A stretch of DNA of 64,000 nucleotides, taken from contig NZ_CP047048.1 in NCBI RefSeq assembly GCF_030408555.1, positions 1,178,001 through 1,242,000 on the forward strand. Reading direction: 5' to 3'. The DNA is from Corynebacterium aurimucosum. Lineage in GTDB: Bacteria > Actinomycetota > Actinomycetes > Mycobacteriales > Mycobacteriaceae. Below, piece by piece: positions 1 to 10,157 of the stretch. A program made the position numbers and the translations under genes. Under the pieces are notes generated by a model, which was not told where the DNA came from, did no database searches, and worked only from the letters and a program-made list of their open reading frames with translations. Numbering within the stretch: position 1 is the first letter of the stretch; each line of letters starts with the position of its first letter.

Positions 1-104
1 CGCTCCTCGTAGCCTTTGGCGTGACCTTGATTCCGCTGCGCCAGGGCAAGATTGGACGCCGGCCGCGCTCGACTAGCGTGGTGCTGGAAACGGATCCCTC
101 CTGA
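1..104 (+). CDS. C-terminal end of a WecA/Rfe-type glycosyl-1-phosphate transferase (partial)
   Basis: Only the last 33 codons are in the window, read in frame 3 up to TGA at 102-104. The visible peptide starts with a hydrophobic stretch (LLVAFGVTLIPL), followed by a basic cytoplasmic-looking tail. In mycobacteria and corynebacteria the gene upstream of the atpI-like gene is rfe/wecA, a decaprenyl-phosphate GlcNAc-1-phosphate transferase of cell-wall linker synthesis, and a membrane-helix-plus-basic-tail end fits that family. The assignment rests mainly on gene order. The rest of the gene lies outside the window. Confidence 0.5.
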   Translation, partial: LLVAFGVTLIPLRQGKIGRRPRSTSVVLETDPS

Positions 105-120
105 GGTAGGGTATGGGGCT

Positions 121-555
121 GTGACTGATTCAACGACTTCCGAAGAGCTATCGCCCTATGACGATCATCGTCGTCCCCTCAAGCGCGCCCTGCGCCTCGG
201 AGCCATTGGCCTCGTCGTAGTGACCATCGCATCCCTGGCCCTCTGGGGTGGCGTTCGTGGGTTGCCCGGCATCTGGGGAGTGCTCGTCGGCGCTGGTATC
301 GGAGGCGGCTTCGTGCTCTTTACCGCAGCTTCGGTGCTCCTTACCGCGCGGACTACTCCCTCGACCACGATGGCTGTGGTGCTCGGCGGCTGGTTGCTCA
401 AGGTGGTCATCCTCATCATGGTGCTGTTGCTGATTAAGGACTTGGACTTCTATGACACGATGGCGCTGTTTGTGACTGTGTTGCTAGCGCTGGCGGTGAC
501 GCTGGGAACCGAGGTCTGGGGTGTGATTACTTCCAACGTGACCTACGTGTCCTAG
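121..555 (+). CDS. AtpI-like membrane protein upstream of the ATP synthase operon
   Basis: A 144-residue protein with a short charged N-terminus and about four hydrophobic segments, the arrangement of the AtpI-like / Rv1303-type proteins that precede atpB in actinobacteria. AtpI proteins are thought to help c-ring assembly or magnesium handling; here that role is inferred from position. I prefer the GTG at 121: a purine-rich GAGGTAGG at 103-110 sits about 10 bases upstream and the frame-compatible TTG at 52 lies inside the preceding gene. The upstream gene ends 16 bases before this start, so the two are probably co-transcribed. A terminator-like hairpin follows at 577-614, separating it from atpB. 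Confidence 0.75.
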   Translation: MTDSTTSEELSPYDDHRRPLKRALRLGAIGLVVVTIASLALWGGVRGLPGIWGVLVGAGIGGGFVLFTAASVLLTARTTPSTTMAVVLGGWLLKVVILIMVLLLIKDLDFYDTMALFVTVLLALAVTLGTEVWGVITSNVTYVS

Positions 556-576
556 CGTGCCTCGATCTCCATCACA

Positions 577-614
577 GGCCACTGCTTCCGGTGACCCCGG
601 GAGGGTGGCTTTTT
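577..614 (+). terminator. Rho-independent terminator between the atpI-like gene and atpB
   Basis: GCCAC at 578-582 pairs with GTGGC at 605-609, with an inner CCGG/CCGG helix, and the stem runs straight into TTTTT. It should end the upstream transcript, so atpB and its followers need their own promoter downstream. Confidence 0.65.
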
Positions 615-1000
615 GTGTAGTAAGACACGTCTTTCAACCTGCTCATTACCCCCGTCAAGGTGGGAAAACGTGGGTATGTGACCAAATACACTCAGCAGGG
701 TTTTGGCAGAATGCGGGCCTTTTATGAGGCTTTCTGGTGCTGGGCTGTGGCTTTAGGTCCGCAACGGTGCCCCCACGTGCGAAAACTTGAGGGCGAACTG
801 ATAGCATTCTCTTCGGGTTACCGCGGGTTAGCGTCATGCTATCCCGAAAAAGTACGGTTTATCCTTGCCCTGTTTACGCTGATGTGCGACGGAGTCCGTG
901 GACAGGGCAAAGAGCTTGAGACGTCCATCGCACCACATAGCCTTCGACAAGCTGTGTGGCCCGAACACGGGAGAGAACGCTGAGCGTTACGACATTGGCC
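615..1000 (+). promoter_or_regulatory. Promoter and structured leader region of the atp operon
   Basis: No convincing gene is seen in these 386 bases; the short ORFs here lack coding character. The stretch must contain the promoter for atpBEFHAGDC because a terminator precedes it. A 9-base inverted repeat (TTGCCCTGT at 865-873, ACAGGGCAA at 902-910) encloses a smaller ACGG/CCGT hairpin and could fold in the leader RNA. AT-rich hexamers near 835-862 could serve as -10 elements, but none is strong enough to call. Confidence 0.4.
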
Positions 1001-1813
1001 ATGAAGGGTGAGTTTCACGCACCCGAACTGGATCCAGAATTTTTCCCGGGGCACGTAACCGATGATGGTGAAGTCGTCGATCTCTTGTTCGCCGATTTCG
1101 CCAACGGTTGGTTCGCTTTGGATCGCATCATGCTGGTTCGCCTGTTCATGGCGGCCATTCTGGTGCTCCTTTTTGTTGTCGCCTTTAGGAACCCGAAGCT
1201 GGTTCCTAAAGGATTGCAAAACGTAGCGGAGCATGCGATTGACTTCGTACGAATTCACATCGCAGAAGACATCTTGGGCCGTAAGGAAGGACGTCGATTC
1301 CTTCCGATCTTGGCCACGATCTTCTTCGGTGTTTTGTTCTGGAACGTAGCAACTATTGTTCCAGCTCTAAACATCTCTCCGAACGCTCGTATTGGTATGC
1401 CAATCGTGCTGGCAGCCGTCGCGTACATCGCCATGATCTACGCCGGTGCTAAGCGCTTTGGCTTCGGCAAGTTCATCAAGTCTTCGGTGGTTATTCCTAA
1501 CCTGCCGCCGTTGCTGCACGTGCTTGTTGTGCCGATTGAGGCTTTCTCTACGTTTGTCATGCGTCCAGTCACGCTGGCTCTTCGTCTGATGGCGAACTTC
1601 CTGGCTGGCCACCTCATTTTGGTCCTGTTGTACTCGGCAACGAACTTCTTCTTCTTCCAGTTCAACGGCTGGACTGCCATGAGTGGCCTGACGCTGGTCG
1701 CAGCGGTTCTGTTCACGATTTACGAAATTATCGTCATTTTCCTGCAGGCATATATCTTTGCCCTGCTGACGGCGGTATACATCGAACTATCGCTGCATGC
1801 AGATTCGCACTAA
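1001..1813 (+). CDS. atpB: ATP synthase F0 subunit a
   Basis: Subunit a is the membrane stator that forms the proton half-channels against the c-ring. The 270-residue protein starts MKGEFHAPELDPEFF, as corynebacterial AtpB does, and has several hydrophobic helices. The conserved helix carrying the essential arginine is seen in RPVTLALRLMANFLAGH. I chose ATG at 1001 because the upstream in-frame extension is not conserved in character; the ribosome site before it is weak (GAGAG at 971-975). It is the first gene of the eight-gene ATP synthase operon. Confidence 0.95.
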   Translation: MKGEFHAPELDPEFFPGHVTDDGEVVDLLFADFANGWFALDRIMLVRLFMAAILVLLFVVAFRNPKLVPKGLQNVAEHAIDFVRIHIAEDILGRKEGRRFLPILATIFFGVLFWNVATIVPALNISPNARIGMPIVLAAVAYIAMIYAGAKRFGFGKFIKSSVVIPNLPPLLHVLVVPIEAFSTFVMRPVTLALRLMANFLAGHLILVLLYSATNFFFFQFNGWTAMSGLTLVAAVLFTIYEIIVIFLQAYIFALLTAVYIELSLHADSH

Positions 1814-1863
1814 CAACAACGCGAACCTCGCGGTTAACTAAATACCCCAAAACCACCACATCC

Positions 1864-1883
1864 CCCGCGGACAAATCCGTGGG
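1864..1883 (+). promoter_or_regulatory. Hairpin just upstream of the atpE ribosome binding site
   Basis: CCCGCGGA (1864-1871) and TCCGTGGG (1876-1883) form an 8-bp stem (one G-U pair) with a CAAA loop. It lies about 10 bases before AAAGGGA, the atpE ribosome site. No T-run follows, so it is not a terminator. A role in RNA processing or in raising atpE translation is inferred; subunit c is needed in excess over the other subunits. Confidence 0.45.
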
Positions 1884-1893
1884 AAAACATTGA

Positions 1894-2154
<261 letters not shown>

Positions 2155-2199
2155 AGAGCGCTTTACACAAAGTAAATCGAACTTTAAGAACGGAGCCCC

Positions 2200-2772
2200 A
2201 TGAACAACGTCATTTACTACCTTGCAGCAGAGGGAAGTGAGCACCTGCCGCTGGAGAGCGGTAACTCCATCCTTCTGCCCAAGATGTACGACTTGGTCTG
2301 GTCCCTCATTCCGTTCGCCATCATCCTGCTTGTGTTCTGGAAGCTCGTTCTTCCGGCATACAACAAGATGCTGCAGGAGCGTGAAGACCGGATCGAAGGT
2401 GGCCTTAAGCGTGCGGAGGCTCAGCAGGCCGAAGCAAAGGCCGCCCTGGAAAAGTACAATGCTCAGCTCGCTGACGCTCGAGCAGAGGCTGCGGAGATTC
2501 GTGAGCAGGCGCGTGAGCGCGGCAAGCTGATCGAGGCAGAGGCTAAGGAAGCTGCAGAGGAAGAGTCTCGTCGCATCCTGACCGCCGGCGAGAAGCAGCT
2601 TGAAGCTTCCCGTGCACAGGTCGTGTCTGAGCTGCGTTCCGACATCGGGCAGAACTCCATCAATCTGGCAGAGAAGCTGCTCGGCGGCGAACTTTCGGAC
2701 GCCACCAAGCAGTCCTCCACGATTGATAACTTCCTGTCCGAGCTCGACACTGTGGCACCGGCCGGAAAGTAG
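2200..2772 (+). CDS. atpF: ATP synthase F0 subunit b
   Basis: The 190-residue peripheral stalk protein has one membrane helix (around residues 28-50) followed by a long, charged, Ala/Glu/Arg-rich coiled coil. It links subunit a to delta and F1. Start ATG 2200 follows AACGGAG. Only 6 bases separate its stop from atpH, so they are translated together. Unlike mycobacteria, where a second b is fused to delta, b and delta are separate genes here. Confidence 0.95.
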   Translation: MNNVIYYLAAEGSEHLPLESGNSILLPKMYDLVWSLIPFAIILLVFWKLVLPAYNKMLQEREDRIEGGLKRAEAQQAEAKAALEKYNAQLADARAEAAEIREQARERGKLIEAEAKEAAEEESRRILTAGEKQLEASRAQVVSELRSDIGQNSINLAEKLLGGELSDATKQSSTIDNFLSELDTVAPAGK

Positions 2773-2778
2773 GCAACG

Positions 2779-3594
2779 ATGAAGGCAGCTAGCCGCGAAG
2801 CACTCGCTACCACTGAGTCCAAGCTGGATGAGTTCCTCTCCAGCGACCGCTCGGTAGCGACTGCTACCCAGGCAGGCCAGGACCTCTTCGAGGTAGTCCG
2901 CGTCCTCGACGGCGACCGCGAACTGCGCGTCGCTCTGACCGACGACGCCGCCACCGCAGAGGAGCGCAAGTCCCTGGTACAGACCCTTTTCGGCGGGAAG
3001 GTCACCCCGGTAGCACTCCAGGTGCTGCAGGAGGCCGCCGCCGCACAGTGGTCGAGCCCGCGTGATATCGCCCGTGGCCTCATCATCCTCGGCCGCCGCG
3101 CACTGCTGCGTGGCGCTGAGTTTGAGGGCAAGCTGGGCCAGGTAGAAGACGAGCTCTTCTCCCTGTCGCGCGTGCTTGACCGAGAAGGCGAACTGACCCA
3201 GCTGCTTTCAGACCGTACTGCTACGTCCGATCGTAAGGTCGGGCTGCTGGCAAGCGTGCTCTACGGCAAGGTCACGATGGTTACTGAGGCGCTCGCGCTG
3301 CAGGCCATTGGCCGCCCGGAGCAGAACCCGATTGATGATCTCGCCGGTTTGGCGGACACCGCAGCCAAGCTGCAGGGCCGTACCATCGCGCGCGTGACCA
3401 CTGCGGGTGAGCTGAACGATAGCCAGCGGGCAGCACTCGCTGAAAAGCTGGGCAAAATTTATGGTCGTGCGATGTCCATCCACTCTGAGGTTGACACCAG
3501 CCTCCTCGGTGGTATGACCATCCGCGTCGGCGATGAAGTCATCGATGGCTCGACGGCAGGCAAGATCGCCCGCCTTCGCGCGCAGATGGCATAA
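2779..3594 (+). CDS. atpH: ATP synthase F1 subunit delta
   Basis: At 271 residues this is longer than the roughly 180-residue delta of most bacteria and matches the long corynebacterial form. The C-terminal part (TIARVTTAGELNDSQR... VDTSLLGGMTIRVGDEVIDGS) is the conserved delta/OSCP region that caps F1 and joins it to the b stalk. ATG 2779 lies 6 bases after the atpF stop. The extra N-terminal helical region probably enlarges the stator contact; that is inference. Confidence 0.95.
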   Translation: MKAASREALATTESKLDEFLSSDRSVATATQAGQDLFEVVRVLDGDRELRVALTDDAATAEERKSLVQTLFGGKVTPVALQVLQEAAAAQWSSPRDIARGLIILGRRALLRGAEFEGKLGQVEDELFSLSRVLDREGELTQLLSDRTATSDRKVGLLASVLYGKVTMVTEALALQAIGRPEQNPIDDLAGLADTAAKLQGRTIARVTTAGELNDSQRAALAEKLGKIYGRAMSIHSEVDTSLLGGMTIRVGDEVIDGSTAGKIARLRAQMA

Positions 3595-3654
3595 GCCGAA
3601 ACGACAGAAACGATTAAGTAATTGCTGGAAGATACTACCGAGAGCAGGAAGAAC

Positions 3655-5295
3655 ATGGCGGAGCTGACGATCTCCTCCGACGAGATCCGTAGCGCGATTG
3701 CGAACTACACCTCGAGCTACTCCGCGGAGGCCTCCCGTGAGGAGGTCGGCGTGGTCATTTCGGCAGCTGACGGTATTGCGCAGGTTTCGGGCCTGCCGTC
3801 CGTCATGGCGAATGAGCTGCTCGAGTTCCCGGGCGGCGTGATTGGCGTCGCACAGAACCTTGACACCAACTCCATCGGTGTCGTGGTCCTGGGCAACTTC
3901 GAGTCGCTGAAAGAAGGCGACGAGGTCAAGAGGACCGGCGAGGTTCTCTCCATCCCTGTGGGCGAGGAATTCCTCGGCCGCGTAATTAACCCCCTGGGCC
4001 AGCCGATTGACGGCATGGGCCCGATCACCGCTGAAGAGGACCGCGTCCTCGAGCTGCAGGCACCGTCCGTGCTGCAGCGTCAGCCGGTGGAAGAGCCGAT
4101 GCAGACCGGCATCAAGGCTATTGACGCGATGACCCCGATTGGTCGCGGTCAGCGTCAGTTGATCATTGGTGACCGTAAGACGGGTAAGACGGCTGTCTGT
4201 ATCGACACCATCCTAAACCAGAAGGCTAACTGGGAATCTGGCGACAAGAACAAGCAGGTTCGCTGCATCTACGTCGCCATCGGCCAGAAGGGCTCCACCA
4301 TCGCTGGTGTGCGCCACACCCTGGAGCAGCACGGCGCTCTGGAGTACACCACCATCGTGGCTGCTCCGGCATCCGACGCCGCCGGCTTCAAGTGGCTGGC
4401 ACCGTTCTCCGGTGCAGCTCTGGGTCAGCACTGGATGTACCAGGGCAACCACGTCCTGATCATTTACGATGATCTGACCAAGCAGGCTGAGGCCTACCGT
4501 GCGATTTCCCTTCTGCTGCGCCGTCCGCCGGGCCGCGAGGCTTACCCGGGCGACGTCTTCTACCTCCACTCCCGTCTGCTGGAGCGTGCTGCAAAGCTCT
4601 CCGACGATATGGGTGCAGGTTCCATGACCGCACTGCCGATCATTGAGACCAAGGCGAACGACGTCTCCGCCTTCATTCCGACCAACGTTATTTCTATTAC
4701 CGACGGCCAGGTCTTCCTGGAGTCCGACCTGTTCAACCAGGGCGTCCGTCCGGCAATTAACGTCGGTGTGTCCGTCTCCCGTGTTGGTGGTGCTGCACAG
4801 ACCAAGGGTATGAAGAAGGTTGCCGGTAACCTGCGTCTTGAGCTGGCTGCCTACCGTGACCTGCAGGCCTTCGCGGCCTTCGCATCCGACCTGGATCCGG
4901 CCTCCAAGGCTCAGCTGGAGCGCGGTGAGCGCCTCGTCGAGCTGCTCAAGCAGGCCGAGTCCTCCCCGCAGCCTGTCGAGTACCAGATGGTATCCATCTT
5001 CCTCGCAGACCAGGGCATCTTCGACGTCGTTCCCGTCGAGGACGTACGCCGCTTCGAGAAGGAGCTGCACGATCACCTCAACTCTGCAACCCCGCAGGTG
5101 TTCGAGCAGATCCAGGGCGGCACCGCTCTGACCGACGAGTCCAAGGATGCACTTGTTGCAGCAGCTAAGGACTTCACTCCGTCCTTCCGCACGACCGAGG
5201 GCCACAACCTCGGCACCGAGGCGCCGGTTGACCCGCTCGCCGCGGATGACGTGAACAAGACCGAGCTCAACGTCTCCCGCAAGACGGCCAAATAG
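3655..5295 (+). CDS. atpA: ATP synthase F1 subunit alpha
   Basis: A 546-residue non-catalytic nucleotide-binding subunit. The beta-barrel region is followed by the P-loop GDRKTGKT, the [22 protein letters not shown]alker B region and the signature [14 protein letters not shown]. An extended start (TTG 3622) is possible, but ATG 3655 gives the [15 protein letters not shown] start of corynebacterial AtpA and is preceded by a GAGCAGGAAG ribosome site. It lies between delta and gamma in the usual operon order. Confidence 0.97.
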   Translation: MAELTISSDEIRSAIANYTSSYSAEASREEVGVVISAADGIAQVSGLPSVMANELLEFPGGVIGVAQNLDTNSIGVVVLGNFESLKEGDEVKRTGEVLSIPVGEEFLGRVINPLGQPIDGMGPITAEEDRVLELQAPSVLQRQPVEEPMQTGIKAIDAMTPIGRGQRQLIIGDRKTGKTAVCIDTILNQKANWESGDKNKQVRCIYVAIGQKGSTIAGVRHTLEQHGALEYTTIVAAPASDAAGFKWLAPFSGAALGQHWMYQGNHVLIIYDDLTKQAEAYRAISLLLRRPPGREAYPGDVFYLHSRLLERAAKLSDDMGAGSMTALPIIETKANDVSAFIPTNVISITDGQVFLESDLFNQGVRPAINVGVSVSRVGGAAQTKGMKKVAGNLRLELAAYRDLQAFAAFASDLDPASKAQLERGERLVELLKQAESSPQPVEYQMVSIFLADQGIFDVVPVEDVRRFEKELHDHLNSATPQVFEQIQGGTALTDESKDALVAAAKDFTPSFRTTEGHNLGTEAPVDPLAADDVNKTELNVSRKTAK

Positions 5296-5351
5296 AGTTT
5301 CGCACGCTCTAAGAATTAACCGTCTAGAAAAAGAAGGGAGGAGCGAACACC

Positions 5352-6335
5352 ATGGCTAATCTTCGTGAACTGCGTGACCGTATCCGGTCCGTCAATTCCA
5401 CCAAGAAGATCACCAAGGCACAGGAGCTCATTGCTACCTCGCGCATTACCAAGGCTCAGGCCAGGGTAGAAGCGGCACAGCCTTATGCACGTGAACTGTC
5501 CAGCGTGCTCAACAAGCTGGCGGCGCACACGTCCCTGGATCACCCGATGCTCCGGGAACGCGAAGATGCCAAGGTAGCCGCCATTCTCGTGGTCTCTTCT
5601 GACCGCGGTATGTGCGGTGGCTACAACAACAACATCTTCAAGAAGGCGGCCGAGCTGGAAGCCCTGCTGAAGAGCGAGGGTTTCGAGACCGTCCGCTACG
5701 TCACCGGTAATAAGGGCGTTGGCTTCTACAAGTTCCGTGAGGCCGAGGTCGCTGGCAGCTGGACTGGATTCTCGCAGGATCCGACCTGGGAAAAGACGCA
5801 CGACGTGCGCCGCCACATTATCGACGGCTTCGTTGCCGGTTCGAATGGCCAGGCCAAGACCCGTGAGGGTATCCACCTGGAGGGCGAGACCGTTCGCGGT
5901 TTCGACCAAGTACACGTTGTGTACACCGAGTTCGAGTCCATGCTGACCCAGACCGCGCGTGTGCAGCAGCTGCTGCCGGTGGTACCGGTTATCGAGGAAG
6001 AGGACTACAACCTGGGTGAGTCCGCGCTTTCCGACGCCGAGCCGAATAATCAGATCACTCCTGATTACGACTTCGAGCCGGATGCGGACACCCTGATGGA
6101 AGCGCTGCTTCCGCAGTACGTTTCTCGCCTCCTGTTTGCGATGTTCTTGGAGTCCTCGGCCTCCGAGTCCGCCGCACGCCGTACCGCAATGAAGTCTGCA
6201 ACCGACAACGCTACCGAGCTGGTCAAGGACCTCTCGCGCGTGGCCAACCAGGCCCGTCAGGCGCAGATTACCCAAGAAATCACAGAGATCGTCGGTGGCG
6301 CTGGGGCGCTCGCCGAAAGCGCAGAAAGTGACTAG
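5352..6335 (+). CDS. atpG: ATP synthase F1 subunit gamma
   Basis: A 327-residue central rotor shaft. The N-terminal MANLRELRDRIRSVNSTKKITKAQELIATSR helix and the C-terminal ESAARRTAMKSATDNATEL helix are the conserved ends that form the coiled coil inside the alpha3beta3 ring. Between them is a Rossmann-like fold with an acidic insertion (around residues 218-240) of the kind seen in actinobacterial gamma subunits. AAGGGAGGAG at 5334-5343 is a strong ribosome site. Its stop is 3 bases from atpD. Confidence 0.96.
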   Translation: MANLRELRDRIRSVNSTKKITKAQELIATSRITKAQARVEAAQPYARELSSVLNKLAAHTSLDHPMLREREDAKVAAILVVSSDRGMCGGYNNNIFKKAAELEALLKSEGFETVRYVTGNKGVGFYKFREAEVAGSWTGFSQDPTWEKTHDVRRHIIDGFVAGSNGQAKTREGIHLEGETVRGFDQVHVVYTEFESMLTQTARVQQLLPVVPVIEEEDYNLGESALSDAEPNNQITPDYDFEPDADTLMEALLPQYVSRLLFAMFLESSASESAARRTAMKSATDNATELVKDLSRVANQARQAQITQEITEIVGGAGALAESAESD

Positions 6336-7787
<1,452 letters not shown>

Positions 7788-7797
7788 GGAGAGGCAC

Positions 7798-8166
7798 ATG
7801 GCTGACATCACCGCCGAATTGGTTTCGGTTGAGCGCCTGCTGTGGACCGGAAAGGCCACCATGGTGACGGCTGAGACCACCGAGGGTGAGATCGGCGTGC
7901 TTCCTGGACATGAGCCCATGGTTGGTCAGTTGATCGACAATGGTGTTGTGACCATCCACCCGGTGGACGGCGATCGTCTCGTCGCTGCCGTCCAGGGTGG
8001 CTTCCTCTCCGTGTCCGAGAACAAGATCACCGTCCTCGCTGATTGGTCCATCTGGGCCTCTGAGGTCGATGAAGCACAGGCACAGGAAGACCTGAAGTCT
8101 GAGCGCGAGCTGACGAGGTCTCGTGGCGACGCCGCGTTGCGCGCCGCCCGCCGCCTCAACAGCTAA
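7798..8166 (+). CDS. atpC: ATP synthase F1 subunit epsilon
   Basis: A 122-residue rotor subunit that regulates ATP hydrolysis. The N-terminal beta-sandwich ([30 protein letters not shown]) is clear. The C-terminal helical part is a single charged helix ending [14 protein letters not shown], shorter than in E. coli. GGGAGAGG at 7787-7794 is the ribosome site. It is the last gene of the operon and is followed by a terminator. Confidence 0.96.
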   Translation: MADITAELVSVERLLWTGKATMVTAETTEGEIGVLPGHEPMVGQLIDNGVVTIHPVDGDRLVAAVQGGFLSVSENKITVLADWSIWASEVDEAQAQEDLKSERELTRSRGDAALRAARRLNS

Positions 8167-8225
8167 CGGATGAGCGGAGAGGGAAACGACGGGCAGCAAT
8201 GACCGCCCTTCCCACTCTCACTTAG

Positions 8226-8263
8226 GAACCCCACAACCTCGATAAGAGGGGGTGGGGTTCTTT
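8226..8263 (+). terminator. Terminator of the atp operon
   Basis: GAACCCCACAACCTC (8226-8240) faces GAGGGGGTGGGGTTC (8246-8260) across a 5-base loop, broken only by a 2x2 internal mismatch. TTT follows. It lies 60 bases after the atpC stop. Confidence 0.85.
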
Positions 8264-8306
8264 CGTGTTCTTGGGTAAGGACTAGCGTTGCTTCCGTCAA
8301 CGGCGG

Positions 8307-8312
8307 TACAAT
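8307..8312 (+). promoter_or_regulatory. -10 element TACAAT for the DUF2550 gene
   Basis: TACAAT matches the actinobacterial -10 consensus and lies 40 bases before ATG 8353, just after the atp terminator. No well-spaced -35 is visible. Confidence 0.5.
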
Positions 8313-8352
8313 CAATCCATCGTTTCGTACTCGCTGTGAAGGACATCATTCC

Positions 8353-8838
8353 ATGAATTCTCAGGTGCTTCAGGGGCTAACAATTCTTTTAGGTCTGTGT
8401 GCACTGGTCGTTCTGGTTTTCCTCATCCTAGCGGCGGTGCGCTTTTTCACCGTGCGCTCCCGCGGCACGAGCATCCTTTTGCGCCAACTACCGTCGAAGG
8501 ACTCTCATTCTTGGCGTCATGGTCTCGTGCGCTATGACGGCGAGTATATGGACTACTTCAAGCTCCGCTCCGTCATGCCGCGCGCCAACAAGCGCTTCAA
8601 TCGCCTCGACATCGAATTGGGCAAGACTCGCCCGATGGATGGTGACGAGGCTTCTTTTATGCCCTCGGATCACCAAATCATCCAGCTTCGCATCGATGGT
8701 AGGGACTATGAGATTGCCTCGGATGCGCAGGGCATCATGGCCCTGAATGCGTGGGTCGAATCAGCCCCTTCGAAGTGCCAAGAAAAGTTGGACTATCACC
8801 AGATGCGCCAGCGAGCTACCCGTTTACCTAAGAAGTAG
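8353..8838 (+). CDS. DUF2550 family membrane-anchored protein
   Basis: A 161-residue protein with one N-terminal membrane helix (about residues 9-32) followed by a soluble domain containing [21 protein letters not shown]. This is the DUF2550 family found downstream of atpC in corynebacteria and mycobacteria (Rv1312 type). The biochemical role is unknown. The topology suggests a cytoplasmic or periplasmic domain tethered to the membrane. The next gene, nucS, starts 23 bases downstream, so they may share a transcript. Confidence 0.8.
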   Translation: MNSQVLQGLTILLGLCALVVLVFLILAAVRFFTVRSRGTSILLRQLPSKDSHSWRHGLVRYDGEYMDYFKLRSVMPRANKRFNRLDIELGKTRPMDGDEASFMPSDHQIIQLRIDGRDYEIASDAQGIMALNAWVESAPSKCQEKLDYHQMRQRATRLPKK

Positions 8839-8861
8839 CGCTCAACGATAGGGTAGAGGAC

Positions 8862-9554
8862 ATGCGTCTTGTCATCGCCCAATGCTCCGTAGACTACGTC
8901 GGCCGCCTCGACGCCCACCTTCCGATGGCGGATCGGCTCATCCTTATCAAGGCCGATGGTTCGGTGTCCATCCATGCGGATGACCGCGCCTACAAGCCTT
9001 TGAACTGGATGACACCACCATGCACCTTTGAAGAGTCGGCGATTGAGGATATCGATGGCGAAGACACAGGAGAAAAGCTGTGGCTGGTGGAGAACCCGAA
9101 GGGTGAGCAGCTACGCATCACCATTGCTGAGATCCACCAGGACATCACTATGGAGCTGGGGGAAGATCCCGGCCTAGTCAAGGATGGCGTGGAAGCGCAC
9201 CTGCAGGAGCTCTTGGCCGAGCATATTGAAACGTTGGGAGAGAAGTACTCGCTAGTGCGTCGCGAGTACCCCACGGCTATCGGGCCGGTGGACATCATGG
9301 CCAAGAATGCCAAGAACGAGTTTGTCGCCGTTGAGGTCAAGCGCCGCGGGGGCATTGATGGAGTCGAGCAGCTTTCGCGCTACCTCGAGTTGCTGAATCG
9401 CGATGACCTGCTAGCACCCGTGCATGGCGTCTTCGCCGCGCAGGAAATCAAGCCCCAAGCACGGACCTTGGCGGAGGACCGCGGCATCCGTTGCGTCGTC
9501 CTGGATTACCAGGAGCTGCGCGGCATCGAATCCAACGAGCTGCGGTTGTTCTAG
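8862..9554 (+). CDS. nucS: Mismatch-specific endonuclease NucS/EndoMS
   Basis: NucS cuts both strands at mismatched bases and provides the non-canonical mismatch repair of actinobacteria, which lack MutS/MutL. The 230-residue protein has the N-terminal DNA-binding/dimerisation domain and a C-terminal RecB-like nuclease with Asp144 (GPVDIMAK) and Glu158-Val-Lys160 (AVEVKRR) as the metal site. It ends in LRLF, the expected sliding-clamp-binding tail. ATG 8862 follows GGGTAGAGGA. Its stop overlaps the GTG of the next small gene (TAGTG). Confidence 0.95.
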   Translation: MRLVIAQCSVDYVGRLDAHLPMADRLILIKADGSVSIHADDRAYKPLNWMTPPCTFEESAIEDIDGEDTGEKLWLVENPKGEQLRITIAEIHQDITMELGEDPGLVKDGVEAHLQELLAEHIETLGEKYSLVRREYPTAIGPVDIMAKNAKNEFVAVEVKRRGGIDGVEQLSRYLELLNRDDLLAPVHGVFAAQEIKPQARTLAEDRGIRCVVLDYQELRGIESNELRLF

Positions 9555-9838
9555 TGCCACGCCGCAATCGTAGAATCCGCGAAGAGCCGCGTTCATTGCC
9601 CCGCGATGGACGTGCTTTCCTCGGATCGCAGACTGTACCCGGGCCGCGGTGGACTAATGGAGAGCCTTTCGTTATGCGGCACGTCGGCAGCGCGGCTGCT
9701 CAGAAGTACTACGTGTGCCCGGGTTGCAATCAGAACATCCCTCCCGGGGTGGCGCATATCGTGGCGTGGCCACGGGATACCGGTGGGCGCGGTGAGGACC
9801 GCCGCCACTGGCACCGGCACTGCTGGGACCGGCGGTAG
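9554..9838 (+). CDS. Conserved small Cys/His-rich protein coupled to nucS
   Basis: Translation from the GTG that overlaps the nucS stop gives 94 residues: a basic N-terminus (RRNRRIREEP) and then a compact domain with CPGCNQNIPPG, HIVAW and RRHWHRHCW. The CxxC plus the later H and C resemble a zinc-binding site. Similar short proteins with the CPGC...IPPG...VAWP...RRHWHxxCW pattern are known next to nucS in many actinobacteria; their function is not established. The one-base stop/start overlap indicates translational coupling, suggesting a link to NucS or DNA repair, but that is inference. A longer upstream start would run inside nucS and is unlikely. Confidence 0.75.
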   Translation: MPRRNRRIREEPRSLPRDGRAFLGSQTVPGPRWTNGEPFVMRHVGSAAAQKYYVCPGCNQNIPPGVAHIVAWPRDTGGRGEDRRHWHRHCWDRR

Positions 9839-9848
9839 GATAGCGGGC

Positions 9849-10157
9849 ATGATTGTTGCCTTTTCCGTAGCCCCCACTGTTGTGGGTGATGAAAGCGCTG
9901 AAATGTCCGAGGCCGTGGCCGAAGCCGTGCGTGTTGTCCGGGCCTCCGGCCTGCCTAATGAGACCAACTCCATGTTCACCATCATTGAAGGTGAGTGGGA
10001 CGAGGTCTTCGCGGTCATCAAGGAGGCCACCGATGCCGTACGCGCCGTGTCGCCGCGCACGAGCTTGGTGATTAAGGCCGATATCCGCGAAGGCGTGAGC
10101 GGGCAGATAACCCAAAAAGTAGATTCCGTTAACCGTTACCTGGAGGAGAACAAGTGA
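9849..10157 (+). CDS. Thiamine-binding MTH1187/YkoF-like (UPF0045) protein
   Basis: A 102-residue ferredoxin-like fold protein. MIVAFSVAPTVVGD, the central FTIIEGEWDEVFAVIKEA and the ending GQITQKVDSVNRYLEE match the UPF0045/MTH1187 family, some members of which bind thiamine or related compounds. ATG 9849 is preceded by TAGGAT at 9836-9841, 7 bases away. This would be a leaderless start, and the hexamer overlaps the stop of the previous gene. The stop overlaps the GTG start of the next gene by 4 bases. Confidence 0.85.
   Translation: MIVAFSVAPTVVGDESAEMSEAVAEAVRVVRASGLPNETNSMFTIIEGEWDEVFAVIKEATDAVRAVSPRTSLVIKADIREGVSGQITQKVDSVNRYLEENK

Noticed and set aside
4213..5205. 330-codon minus-strand frame opposite atpA
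   Set aside because: Antisense shadow of atpA with low-complexity translation and no ribosome site.
9606..9848. Upstream extension of the thiamine-binding protein gene
   Set aside because: It overlaps the Cys/His gene in another frame, while ATG 9849 fits the family start and has a -10 hexamer 7 bases upstream.
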